A DNA stretch of 64,000 bases from Actinomycetospora lutea (GTDB lineage: Bacteria > Actinomycetota > Actinomycetes > Mycobacteriales > Pseudonocardiaceae). Below are positions 1-8,097 of this stretch, in pieces. The first letter of the stretch is position 1. Every line of letters starts with the position of its first letter. The notes under the pieces are model-generated. The model was given only the letters and a program-made list of their open reading frames with translations, ran no database searches and was not told the DNA's origin. The translations under genes and the position numbers were made by a program. The stretch covers positions 62,001 through 126,000 of the forward strand of contig NZ_JAQZAL010000014.1 of the NCBI RefSeq assembly GCF_028737205.1. Reading direction: 5' to 3'.

Positions 1-47
1 GCCCCGACCCCCGGCCGCGGTTCGGTCCCTGTGCGACGATCGCGACC

Positions 48-1463
48 ATGCCGGACCGCCTGTCGGCGCTGGACGCCTCGTTCCTCTACATGGATCAACC
101 GACGACTCCGATGCACGTCGGGAGCGTGTCCGTCTTCCGCAAGCCACGGTCCGGGTTCGACTACGACGGCCTGGTCGAGCTGATCTCGAGCCGGATCGGG
201 CTGGTGCCGCGCTACCGCCAGAAGATCCGCGAGGTGCCCGGGCGGATGGCCCGGCCGGTGTGGATCGACGACGTCGACTTCGACGTCACCTACCACGTGC
301 GGCGCTCCGCGCTGCCGTCGCCGGGCACCGAGCGGGCGCTGTGCGACCTGGTCGCCCGCCTCATGTCGCGGCCGCTGGACCACACCCGGCCCCTGTGGGA
401 GATGTACCTCGTCGACGGGCTCTCCGGCGGGCGGGTGGCGCTGGTCACCAAGACGCACCAGGCAATGGTCGACGGGGTCGCCTCGATCGACATCGGCCAG
501 GTGGTGCTCGACGACACCGCGAACGGCCGTCCGACCCCGGACATCGAGTGGGTCGCGCGGACCGAGCCGTCGTCGTGGCGGCTGATCTACGACGCGATGA
601 GCGAGAACGTCTCCCGTCCCGGCAACGCGGTCGAGGCCGCCCGGGACGCGGTGCGCGACGCGGCGGACACCGTCACGAAGGTCGCGGGCGTCGCCGGGGG
701 CCTGTTCTCGGCGGTGCGCACGGCTGTGCGCCCGGCGCCGGTGAGCCCGCTCAACGTGCCGATCTCCACCCAGCGCCGGTTCGCGATGACCCGCACCGAC
801 CTCGAGGACTACCGCGCCGTCCGCCGCGCGCACGGCGGCACGATCAACGACGTCGTGCTGGCCGTCATCTCCGGGGCCCTGCGCAACTGGCTGCTCTCGC
901 GGGGCGCGACGGTGTCGCCGACCACGACGATGCGGGCGATGGTGCCGCTGTCGGTGCGCGGGGACGCCGAGACCACGGGGTCGATCCAGGGCGCCGGGCT
1001 GCTCGGCAACCAGATCGCGTCGTTCCTGGTCGACCTGCCCGTGGGCGAGCCCAACGCGGTGCTGCGCATGCACCACGTCGCCCACGCGATGCGCGAGCAC
1101 AAGGAGTCGGGCCAGTCGGTCGGCGCGAACGCGCTGGTGCGGGTGGGCGGGTTCGCGCCGCCGACGCTGCACGCGCTGGGCGCCCGGGCCGCGAACGGCT
1201 TCGCGCGCCGGCTGTTCAACCTCGTCATCTCCAACGTCCCGGGCCCGCAGCACGCGCTGTACGCGGCGGGGGCCCGGATGCTCGAGATGTACCCGGTGGT
1301 GCCGCTGGCGAAGGGGCAGTCGCTGGCGGTCGGGCTGACCTCGTACGACGGCGGCGTGTTCTACGGCTTCAACGCCGACCGCGACTCGATGGCCGACGTG
1401 GACGAGCTGGGCGAGCTGGTCACCGAGTCGCTGGCGGAGCTGCGCGCGACGGTGCCGCGATGA
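48..1463 (+). CDS. WS/DGAT-family wax ester synthase/diacylglycerol acyltransferase
   Basis: The 471-residue protein has the length and layout of the bacterial WS/DGAT family, which transfers acyl-CoA chains to alcohols or diacylglycerol to make storage lipid. It opens with LSALDASFLYMD, typical of the family, and ends with the DUF1298-type domain containing NLVISNVPGP. The active-site motif HHxxxDG appears as HQAMVDG at residues 137-143, so the second histidine, thought to be the catalytic base, is Gln138. Some actinobacterial paralogues carry the same change, so it may be low in activity or use another substrate. A patatin-like lipase gene begins 10 bases downstream, suggesting a lipid-turnover operon. 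Family assignment is firm; substrate is not. Confidence 0.9.
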   Translation: MPDRLSALDASFLYMDQPTTPMHVGSVSVFRKPRSGFDYDGLVELISSRIGLVPRYRQKIREVPGRMARPVWIDDVDFDVTYHVRRSALPSPGTERALCDLVARLMSRPLDHTRPLWEMYLVDGLSGGRVALVTKTHQAMVDGVASIDIGQVVLDDTANGRPTPDIEWVARTEPSSWRLIYDAMSENVSRPGNAVEAARDAVRDAADTVTKVAGVAGGLFSAVRTAVRPAPVSPLNVPISTQRRFAMTRTDLEDYRAVRRAHGGTINDVVLAVISGALRNWLLSRGATVSPTTTMRAMVPLSVRGDAETTGSIQGAGLLGNQIASFLVDLPVGEPNAVLRMHHVAHAMREHKESGQSVGANALVRVGGFAPPTLHALGARAANGFARRLFNLVISNVPGPQHALYAAGARMLEMYPVVPLAKGQSLAVGLTSYDGGVFYGFNADRDSMADVDELGELVTESLAELRATVPR

Positions 1464-1473
1464 CGGGGCTGCG

Positions 1474-2430
1474 GTGAGCCTCGGCCTGGTGCTCGGCACC
1501 GGCGGCCAGCTGGGCTACGCGTGGACGATCGCGGCACTGACCACCTGGGAGCAGGAGACCGGGCGCGACGCGCGCGAGGCGGACGTGCTGATCGGGACGT
1601 CGGCGGGCTCGGTGATCGCGGCGGCGCTGGCCAGCGGGGTGCCGGTGGCGGACATGCTCGCCCAGCTGCTCGACCCGCCGCCCGCCCCGACCCGGCCGAA
1701 GGGCGCGCCGCAGTCGACGGCGCGCCGGGGGCTGCCGCCGGTGCCGCGGGTCGGCCCCGGGTCGTTGCGGCTGCTGGGCGAGATCGCGCGGCGCCCACGC
1801 CGGTTCCCGCCGCTGGCGTTCGGGGCGGCGCTGCTCCCGACCGGCCGGGGTGACACCACCGGCCTGCACCGCTGGGCCACCAAGTGGGCGCGCGAGCAGT
1901 GGCCGGAGGCGCCCCAGGTGCGGATCGTGGCGATGGACTACGACACCGGGGCCCGCGTGCCGTTCGGGCGGCCCGGGGCGCCGCCGGCGTCGATGGCCGA
2001 GGCGGCGACGGCGTCGTGCGCGGTGCCGGGCTGGTTCTCGCCGGTGCGCATCGCGGGGCGCCGCTACGTCGACGGCGGGGTGTGCTCGGCGACGTCGGCC
2101 GACCTCCTGCTCGACGCCCACCTGCCCCGCGTCGACGAGGCGCTCGTCCTCGTGCCGCTGGCCCGGTCGGGGGAGACACCGACGGTGTGGTCGAATCCCG
2201 TCGGGGCCACCGACGGCTGGCTGCGCGGGCTGATCGGCGGGCGGACCGCCGGGGAGATCGCTCGGCTGCGCGCGGCCGGGATCACGGTGACCGAGCACGC
2301 GCCGGACGCGGAGGACCGGGCCGTGACCGGCTGGAACGTCATGGACCCCCGCAAGCAGGCCGAGGTCGCGCAGGTCGCGCTGCGGACGACCGCCGCGCGG
2401 TGGGAGCGCGAGAGGACAGGGGAACGGTGA
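1474..2430 (+). CDS. Patatin-like phospholipase
   Basis: The 318-residue protein carries the patatin elements: an N-terminal glycine-rich oxyanion loop (GTGGQLGYA, about residues 8-16), the nucleophile elbow GTSAG with Ser43, and the catalytic Asp200 in DGG (residues 200-202). Such enzymes are Ser-Asp dyad lipid acyl hydrolases. There is no signal peptide, so it should act in the cytoplasm or at the inner membrane face. The GTG start at 1474 was chosen because it lies just before the conserved glycine-rich strand. Its stop overlaps the start of the next gene as GTGA, and the upstream WS/DGAT gene suggests a shared role in neutral-lipid metabolism. Confidence 0.88.
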   Translation: MSLGLVLGTGGQLGYAWTIAALTTWEQETGRDAREADVLIGTSAGSVIAAALASGVPVADMLAQLLDPPPAPTRPKGAPQSTARRGLPPVPRVGPGSLRLLGEIARRPRRFPPLAFGAALLPTGRGDTTGLHRWATKWAREQWPEAPQVRIVAMDYDTGARVPFGRPGAPPASMAEAATASCAVPGWFSPVRIAGRRYVDGGVCSATSADLLLDAHLPRVDEALVLVPLARSGETPTVWSNPVGATDGWLRGLIGGRTAGEIARLRAAGITVTEHAPDAEDRAVTGWNVMDPRKQAEVAQVALRTTAARWERERTGER

Positions 2431-2930
2431 GGATCTACGTCCCGGCCACGGTGGCCGGACTGCGGCGGCTGCTCGAGACCGAGCAGCTGCAGCCGCTCTC
2501 CGGCACGGCCTTCGCCCTGACGCCGCGCCTGCGGGAGGCCTACGCCGCCGGGGACGACGAGGAGCTCGAGTACGTGGCGATGACCGAGGCCACGCGGGCG
2601 TCGCTGCGCCTGCTGGCCACGGAGCTGGCCGAGGACGGTTCCGTGCCTCCTCGTCGGGCGGTGGTGAGCGCGGACGTCGACGAGGTGACCCTGCGCCCCG
2701 ACCTCGACGACGCCGTCGTGCGCGTCGCGGGCCCCATCCCGATGGCGCGCCTGGCGGCCGTGCACCTCGACCTCGAGGAGGCCGGGGGCGCGGTGCGGGC
2801 CGCGGCGGCCGTCGTCGACGCCGCCGACCTGGGCGACCCGGACGCCGAGTTCACCCTCGGCGAGGCCGAGGACCACGAGCTCGCCTGGTACGGCGTCCAG
2901 GAGCTGCCGTTCGTGCTCGAGCTGCTCTGA
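2427..2930 (+). CDS. DUF6912 family protein
   Basis: The 167-residue acidic protein starts MRIYVPATVAGLRRLLE and contains ELEYVAMTEATRASLRLL, which I recognise as DUF6912, an actinobacterial family of unknown function. The GTG start overlaps the preceding TGA (GTGA at 2427-2430) and follows an AGGGGAAC ribosome binding site, so it is translationally coupled to the patatin gene. No membrane segment or signal peptide is visible. Overlap with the lipase implies co-expression, but no biochemical role can be inferred. Confidence 0.8.
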   Translation: MRIYVPATVAGLRRLLETEQLQPLSGTAFALTPRLREAYAAGDDEELEYVAMTEATRASLRLLATELAEDGSVPPRRAVVSADVDEVTLRPDLDDAVVRVAGPIPMARLAAVHLDLEEAGGAVRAAAAVVDAADLGDPDAEFTLGEAEDHELAWYGVQELPFVLELL

Positions 2931-3009
2931 TCTCATCCCTGCGGGGGAGGCGGATCCGGTCCCTCGGGTCGATGCGCGGTGTCGGGGGTGGTCCCTACCG
3001 TCCTCGGGC

Positions 3010-3618
3010 ATGAGCCGCACCGCGACGACCACCCGCCCGTCGGCCCCGGCGGCGCGGTCGGCCCCGGCGGCGCGGTCGGCCGTCGGTGGGCGTCGCACCG
3101 TCGGGCGTCGCCTGGCGTACGGCCTCGGGCTGCTCCCGGCGTCGGCGGGGGTGATGGTGGCGGTCGCGGTCAGCGGGCCGGCCGGGGGCGTGGACGCCGC
3201 GCGACGCCACCTCGGGTGCGGAGGCTTCGCCACGTCGTCGCTGCGTGACCGGGTCCGCGGCGCCCGCGTCATGGTCCACGGCCTGCTCGGCGTCGTGTTC
3301 GGACTGGTGTTCTGGTGGCTGACCTGGATGGCGCTGCTGGGCACCGCGCGCGGCCCGTTCTACGGGTTCGTCGTCCCCGGGCCGTACGACGACGCCTGGG
3401 GTGGCCCGTCCCTCGTGGGGGCGTGGGCGGCGCACGCGTGGGCGTGGGTGGGGGTGCTGGTGGTGCTCGCGCTGGTCTGGTGGGGGCTGGCGGCGCTGCA
3501 CGTGCGGCTCACCGAGTCCGTGCTGGGCACCCGGCGGTCGCCGTGGGTCGTGCCCGTGTCCGGCGTGGTCGTGCTCGGCGCCGTGGCGCTGGTCGTCGCC
3601 TGGGTGCGGCAGATCTGA
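3010..3618 (+). CDS. Conserved four-helix membrane protein of unknown function
   Basis: The 202-residue protein has four hydrophobic stretches (about residues 37-56, 85-108, 135-160 and 178-198), consistent with a polytopic membrane protein. An external loop between helices 2 and 3 is rich in Gly, Pro, Phe and Tyr. The N-terminus contains a tandem duplication of 18 bases encoding SAPAAR twice. I do not recognise a catalytic motif. It lies 79 bases after the DUF6912 gene and ends 38 bases before the SOS box of the next gene, so it is probably separately expressed from that gene. Confidence 0.7.
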   Translation: MSRTATTTRPSAPAARSAPAARSAVGGRRTVGRRLAYGLGLLPASAGVMVAVAVSGPAGGVDAARRHLGCGGFATSSLRDRVRGARVMVHGLLGVVFGLVFWWLTWMALLGTARGPFYGFVVPGPYDDAWGGPSLVGAWAAHAWAWVGVLVVLALVWWGLAALHVRLTESVLGTRRSPWVVPVSGVVVLGAVALVVAWVRQI

Positions 3619-3656
3619 GCGGAACGGCGCTCGGCTGTCGGGGGTGCCCGGTAGTA

Positions 3657-3672
3657 TCGAACACATGTTCGA
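3657..3672. promoter_or_regulatory. Perfect LexA (SOS) box over the start codon
   Basis: TCGAACACATGTTCGA matches the actinobacterial SOS consensus TCGAACNNNNGTTCGA at every fixed position. The ATG of the DUF222/HNH gene (3665-3667) lies inside the box, so bound LexA would sit on the start codon and block the gene until DNA damage. Confidence 0.88.
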
Positions 3673-5319
3673 TGACGGCTACGTGGAGGTGCCGGCGGGG
3701 CTCGAGGAGCTCCCCACCGGCGCCGGGCTCGCCGTCGTGCTCGAGCGGATCGACCCCATGCGGGTGTCTCCGTACGACACCGTGCGGTTGGTGGCTGCGC
3801 AGCGCCGCCAGCTCGCGCACCAGCAGGCGTGCTTCCACCTCGCGGCGCGGGAGGCCTCCCGGGCCGATCCGGACGAGCCGGGCGGGCGGGCCGAGACGGA
3901 CGTGCCCGCCGCGGGCGACGAGCTGCGGGTCGTGCTCGCGGCGTCGCGCACGGCGGTGGGGCGGGTGCTCGACCTGGCCGAGGCCGCCGAGCGCCGTCCC
4001 CGGCTGGGTGCGGCCTGGCGAGCGGGGCGCATCGACGAGCAGCGGGTGGCGATCCTCGTGCGCGGGACCTCGGCGCTGTCCGACGAGCACGCCACCGCGG
4101 TGATCGACGGGCTGGTGGACGAGGCCGGGTCGCTCACGCCGTCGCGGTTGATCGACGAGGTGCAGGCGCGGGCCAAGGCCCTCGACCCGGAGTGGGCGCA
4201 GACCCTCTACCGCAAGCACCGCCGCCAGCGCCGCGTGCGGGCGCGCTGCACCGAGGCCGGCACGGTGAACATCTCGGCGATGGACCTGCCGCTGCCGGGC
4301 GGGGTGAGCGTCACGCGCCGGGTGAACGCGCTGGCCGCGCGGGCCCAGGCGGCGGGCCGGACCGGACTGATCGAGACGATCCGGGCCGACGTCGTGCTCG
4401 CGGTGTTCCACCCCGCCAACGCGGGCGCGACCGACGACGAGATCGTCGCCGCGGTGCTCGCCGCCGCGCTGCCCGACGACCCCCAGCCGCGCCGCACCCC
4501 CGATCCTGCCGAGGCGCCACCGGACCCGTGTCCGAGCCCGTCCCCGGACTCGCCCTCCGCCCGGCGCCCGACGCGGCAGTCCCGGTGCGAGCTGCGCGTC
4601 GGTCTCGCGACGCTGCTGCACATCGACGACCGCCCGGCCCGGCTCCCCGGATGGGGCGTCATCCCGGCCGGCACGGCCCGCGAGCTCGCGGCCGCCTACG
4701 CCGACGCCGAGTGGCGGGTGGCGGTCACCGACCACACCGGCGCCCTCGTCGCCGCCCTCATCACCCGGCACCGCCCGGCCCAGGCCACCACGACGCCGCC
4801 GGAACCGCCGATCGAGGGCGCGCCTCGCACGGTCGTCGAGCTCCACGTCGGCGAGGCCGCGCTCGCCGGCCTGCGGCCCGACGACCACACGGGCTGGGCG
4901 CGGCTGATCGCCGACCTGCAGCACCAGCTCGCGTGCTGGCGCACCGCCCGCGCCGAAGATCGTGCCGCACGGGAGGCGGAGGCGCGGGCGGCGGAGGAGG
5001 GCGCTGCGCCTGGTCCGACCACCGGGCTCTCGCCCTACGGGCAGACGCTCGGCGTGAACGCCTCGGTCTGGGAACGGGTGGCCGTGCGGCGGCGACGGCG
5101 CGCCCAGGAGGCGTTGGCCCGGTTCCCGTCGGCGGCGCTGCGTCGCTGGATCACGATGCGCGACCGCTCGTGCGTCTTCCCGCCCCGATCTGGGAGAACG
5201 ACCCCTCCCCGCCGCGCGCCGAGACGCCCACTCCGGGCCCATCTGCGTCGGGACCGTTCGCGGGCCCACCGACCGGCCGCCCGCCACCCCCTGACGACCC
5301 CGACCCGCCGCCCTTCTGA
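3665..5319 (+). pseudogene. DUF222/HNH endonuclease gene with deleted HNH domain
   Basis: From ATG 3665 the product is a clear DUF222 (13E12-repeat-type) protein: long helical N-terminal region, RVARCTEAGTVNISAMDLP-like core and a disordered Pro-rich middle. These proteins normally end in an HNH nuclease opening RDRSCVFPGC. Here the frame reads RDRSCVFP at about 5158-5181 and then becomes unrelated Arg/Pro-rich sequence, while another frame from about 5185 reads WENDPSPP and ends DPDPPPF at 5319, the usual family C-terminus. This is the signature of an out-of-frame internal deletion that removed the HNH catalytic core. The original frame would otherwise run to 5959 antisense to the next gene. 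The promoter and SOS box remain intact. Confidence 0.82.
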
Positions 5320-5344
5320 CGGCTGGTCACTGCCCGCTCCTGCC

Positions 5345-6115
5345 TCAGAGCTCGCGCGTCCAGGTACCCAGTCGCCGGGCCACGGTGTAGAGCTCGTCGA
5401 TCTCGTCGTCGGCCAGCGCCGCGGGCAGGGCGGTGATCAGCCGCGGGAGGCCCACCGGGGTGGCCACGAGCACGCCCGGCGGCGCCGTGGCGCCGGGGGC
5501 GATGGTCAGCGACGCCGCGACGACGGCCAGCGCGCCGGTGGTCGGCGGCGCCGCCCCGGGGTCGTCACGCCGGGCGGCGGCGAGGAGCCGCCCGGCGTGC
5601 TCCGCCTCGGCCCGCGCGCGGGGCACGTGGTCGACCGGCTCGCGGTCGACGGTCATGCGGTCGCCGTCGACGCGGACCGCCCGGCCGTGGTGGTGCTCGG
5701 TGGTGACCGTGACCAGCCCCGGCGGCCCGAGCAGCACGTGGTCGATCTCGCCGCGGCCCGGGCCCATCGGCACCGCGTGCAGCACCCGCCACGGGGGGCG
5801 GCGCCCCGAGTGCGGGCCGGCCTCGGTCAGGCCCCGCAACGCCTCCGCGAGCCGGACCTCGCCCTCGGCGCCCGCCGGCCAGGACCGCCCGCCCCCGAGC
5901 TCGACCTCGGGCGCGGGTGCGCGTTCGGCGAGGTCGACGTCCCCCGACGAGTCCGGTGACGACGACGGCGCCGGCAGCCACCGCGCCAGCTCCGGCATCC
6001 CGGGGCGCGGGGCGTACCAGCGCTTGGCCCGCCAGTCCCACTGCGCGCCGGCGGCCTTGGCCTCGTCCTTCTCGCCGAACGGCACGTCGAGCCACGGCTG
6101 CTGCTCGCGGACCAT
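5345..6115 (-). CDS. DUF5710-NERD domain protein
   Basis: The 256-residue protein begins with a DUF5710 module (LDVPFGEKDEAKAAGAQWD, about residues 9-27, continuing to KRWYAP), a short nucleic-acid-associated domain also seen at the ends of plasmid primases. After an acidic linker the region from about residue 80 resembles a NERD (nuclease-related) domain, with GRGEIDHVLLGPPGLVTV carrying the conserved E-x-D-hydrophobic core of the PD-(D/E)xK-like fold. A DNA or RNA processing role is therefore plausible but unproven. It lies 18 bases downstream of the photolyase-like gene on the same strand and is probably co-transcribed with it. Confidence 0.72.
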   Translation of the reverse strand: MVREQQPWLDVPFGEKDEAKAAGAQWDWRAKRWYAPRPGMPELARWLPAPSSSPDSSGDVDLAERAPAPEVELGGGRSWPAGAEGEVRLAEALRGLTEAGPHSGRRPPWRVLHAVPMGPGRGEIDHVLLGPPGLVTVTTEHHHGRAVRVDGDRMTVDREPVDHVPRARAEAEHAGRLLAAARRDDPGAAPPTTGALAVVAASLTIAPGATAPPGVLVATPVGLPRLITALPAALADDEIDELYTVARRLGTWTREL

Positions 6116-6133
6116 GGCTCAGCCTGGCACAGG

Positions 6134-7375
6134 TCAGGAGCGGTCCGGCTGCGCCGGCATGCCCTTGCGCCACGCCGTGAACGACTGCATCCGCCCGGCG
6201 CGCGGGCGGAACAGCCACGGCCACGGGTGCACCACCGCGGGCTCGAGCTCGGCGGCGCGCCGGCGGAAGCCGGGCACCGGCGCGAAGGTGACCGCCAGGC
6301 GCCGCCCGGCGAGCTCGTCGGCCACCCGCCCGCGGCGGATCTCGACCGGCCGCCGCGTCGCGAGGTCGGCCAGCGTCTCGGTGAGGAACACCAGCCGCTT
6401 GCCCGAGAGCATCAGGCGCCGCAGCAGCGGCTCGTCGAAGCAGAACACCGCCGGGACGTCGGGGTGCGCGGCCAGGGCGGGGTCGGCGTCGCCGAGCGAC
6501 TCGGCCGTCAGCCAGACCGCGTCGACGTCCCCGGTGGACGGCAGCGCCGGCCCCGCCGTCACCTCCGGGTCGGGGTCGCCGCGCAGCAGGTCGGAGACCG
6601 GGACGCGCGTCGTGCGCTCGTCGGACGGCCACGACTGCACCGGGCACGCGTCCCGCAGCACGCACCCCCGGCACAGGGCCGGCGCCCGCTTCTCGACCTG
6701 CCACCGCGAGAACGCGTAGGCCTTCCCGTTGCCCGCGCCCGTCGTCCACTGCCAGTTGAGCCGGTTGGCCGCCCGGGAGCCGTCGAGGAGGTGGGTGAAG
6801 AACACCTCCTCGCCGTCGCGCCACCGCGCGCCGGCGCGCACCGTCCACTGGCTGGCCAGCCACATCCGCGTCTGGTTGACCAGCCAGCCGTCGGCGTGCA
6901 GCTCCTGCACCGTGGCGTCCATGCACGCCATGTCCCGCGGCCACGGCTCGTCCCACGGCTGCGCCGGCGACGGCGGGGAGGCGCGCAGCTCGTCCCGCAG
7001 CGCGGGCTCGCCGTCGCGGCCGAAGCGGGCGTAGAGGTGGCGGGTGTACTCCTGCCAGGTCAGCTCGTCGCGGTACTTGCGCCGGTCGTTCGCCGGGGCG
7101 TCGGCGACGTGGTCCCACAGCTCGGTGAGGTCGACGAGCTGGTGGCGGATGTAGGGCGACATGCGCGAGGCCCCGCGCCGCGACTCGGGCAGGACCTGGT
7201 TGCGACGTCCCGCGTAGCCGGTGACGTCGAGCGCGGCGAGGGCCGCGTCGGCGGCGCTCTGCCCGCCGCGGAAGGAGCCGGACGCGGCGGGGGTGTCGCA
7301 TGCGAGGTCCGCGAGGTGGTCACGGACGAACGCCACCGCGGCGTGGGGTCCCGGCTCGGGGACGGGGAGCTGCAT
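6134..7375 (-). CDS. Photolyase/cryptochrome C-terminal FAD-binding domain protein
   Basis: The 413-residue protein resembles the FAD-binding half of DNA photolyases: GRRNQVLPESRRGASRMSPYIRHQLVDL, the TWQEYTRHLYARFG segment and ADGWLVNQTRMWLASQW followed by the Asn/Trp-rich NRLNWQWTTGAGNGKAY match the flavin-cradling helices. The N-terminal antenna Rossmann domain of true photolyases is missing. A cysteine cluster C-x2-C-x5-C (CRGCVLRDAC) follows, recalling iron-sulfur photolyases but with different spacing and no obvious fourth ligand. ATG 7375 was preferred over an upstream TTG at 7402 because GGGG motifs precede it. It may repair DNA or act as a light or redox sensor. Confidence 0.78.
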   Translation of the reverse strand: MQLPVPEPGPHAAVAFVRDHLADLACDTPAASGSFRGGQSAADAALAALDVTGYAGRRNQVLPESRRGASRMSPYIRHQLVDLTELWDHVADAPANDRRKYRDELTWQEYTRHLYARFGRDGEPALRDELRASPPSPAQPWDEPWPRDMACMDATVQELHADGWLVNQTRMWLASQWTVRAGARWRDGEEVFFTHLLDGSRAANRLNWQWTTGAGNGKAYAFSRWQVEKRAPALCRGCVLRDACPVQSWPSDERTTRVPVSDLLRGDPDPEVTAGPALPSTGDVDAVWLTAESLGDADPALAAHPDVPAVFCFDEPLLRRLMLSGKRLVFLTETLADLATRRPVEIRRGRVADELAGRRLAVTFAPVPGFRRRAAELEPAVVHPWPWLFRPRAGRMQSFTAWRKGMPAQPDRS

Positions 7376-7404
7376 CCCCCTGCGATACCCCGTGGTGGGC
7401 AATC

Positions 7405-8037
7405 ATGCGCGGCGTGACCCCGGACTCGACCGCCAGCATCGCCCACCTCCTCGCCGCCGCCCGCGCCGACGGCCGCCGCCGGCTGCTCGGGATCGTCGGC
7501 GGCCCCGGCGCGGGCAAGTCGACGCTCGCCGCGTCCCTCGCCGGCCCCCGGGTCGCGGTGGTCGGGATGGACGGGTGGCACCTCGCGAACTCGGTCCTCG
7601 ACCGCCTGGGCCGCCGCGACCGCAAGGGCGCCCCCGACACCTTCGACGCCGCGGGCTACGTCGCCTTCCTCGACCGCGTGCGCTACCGCGCGACGACGGT
7701 CTGGGCGCCCGAGTTCCGCCGCGAGGTCGAGGAGCCCATCGCGGGAGCGCTGGAGGTGCCGCCCGAGGCGCTCGTCGTCGTCACCGAGGGCAACTACCTG
7801 CTGGTCGACGAGCCGCCCTGGGACGGCGTCCGCGCGCTGCTCGACGAGGCGTGGTTCGTCGCGCCCGACGAGGACGTGCGCCGCGCCCGGCTCGTCGCCC
7901 GCCACGAGCACCACGGCCGCAGCCACGCCGAGGCCGTCGCCCGCGCCGACGGGAGCGACGCCGCGAACGCCCGGTTCATCGCCGCCACCGCGCACCGGGC
8001 GGACGTGGTGGTCCGGGAGGACCCACACCGCCCGTGA
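7405..8037 (+). CDS. Nucleoside/nucleotide kinase family P-loop protein
   Basis: The 210-residue protein has a Walker A motif GGPGAGKST (residues 32-40) followed by VGMDGWHLANSVL, the DG-x-H element of the uridine kinase/phosphoribulokinase/pantothenate kinase superfamily, and VVTEGNYLLVDEPPW, the usual Walker B region. It should phosphorylate a small metabolite such as a nucleoside or sugar; the substrate cannot be read from sequence. It is divergent from the photolyase-like gene with only about 30 bases between starts. GTG 7414 is an alternative start. Confidence 0.82.
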   Translation: MRGVTPDSTASIAHLLAAARADGRRRLLGIVGGPGAGKSTLAASLAGPRVAVVGMDGWHLANSVLDRLGRRDRKGAPDTFDAAGYVAFLDRVRYRATTVWAPEFRREVEEPIAGALEVPPEALVVVTEGNYLLVDEPPWDGVRALLDEAWFVAPDEDVRRARLVARHEHHGRSHAEAVARADGSDAANARFIAATAHRADVVVREDPHRP

Positions 8038-8097
8038 CGGGCACCCCGGTCGGCACCAGCGGCACGGTCGGCGGTGCCCTGGTCCGCCCTCCTCCGC

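Noticed and set aside
7405-8037. Pantothenate kinase or phosphoribulokinase as a specific name
   Set aside because: Only superfamily motifs are visible; no substrate-specific signature supports a narrower call.
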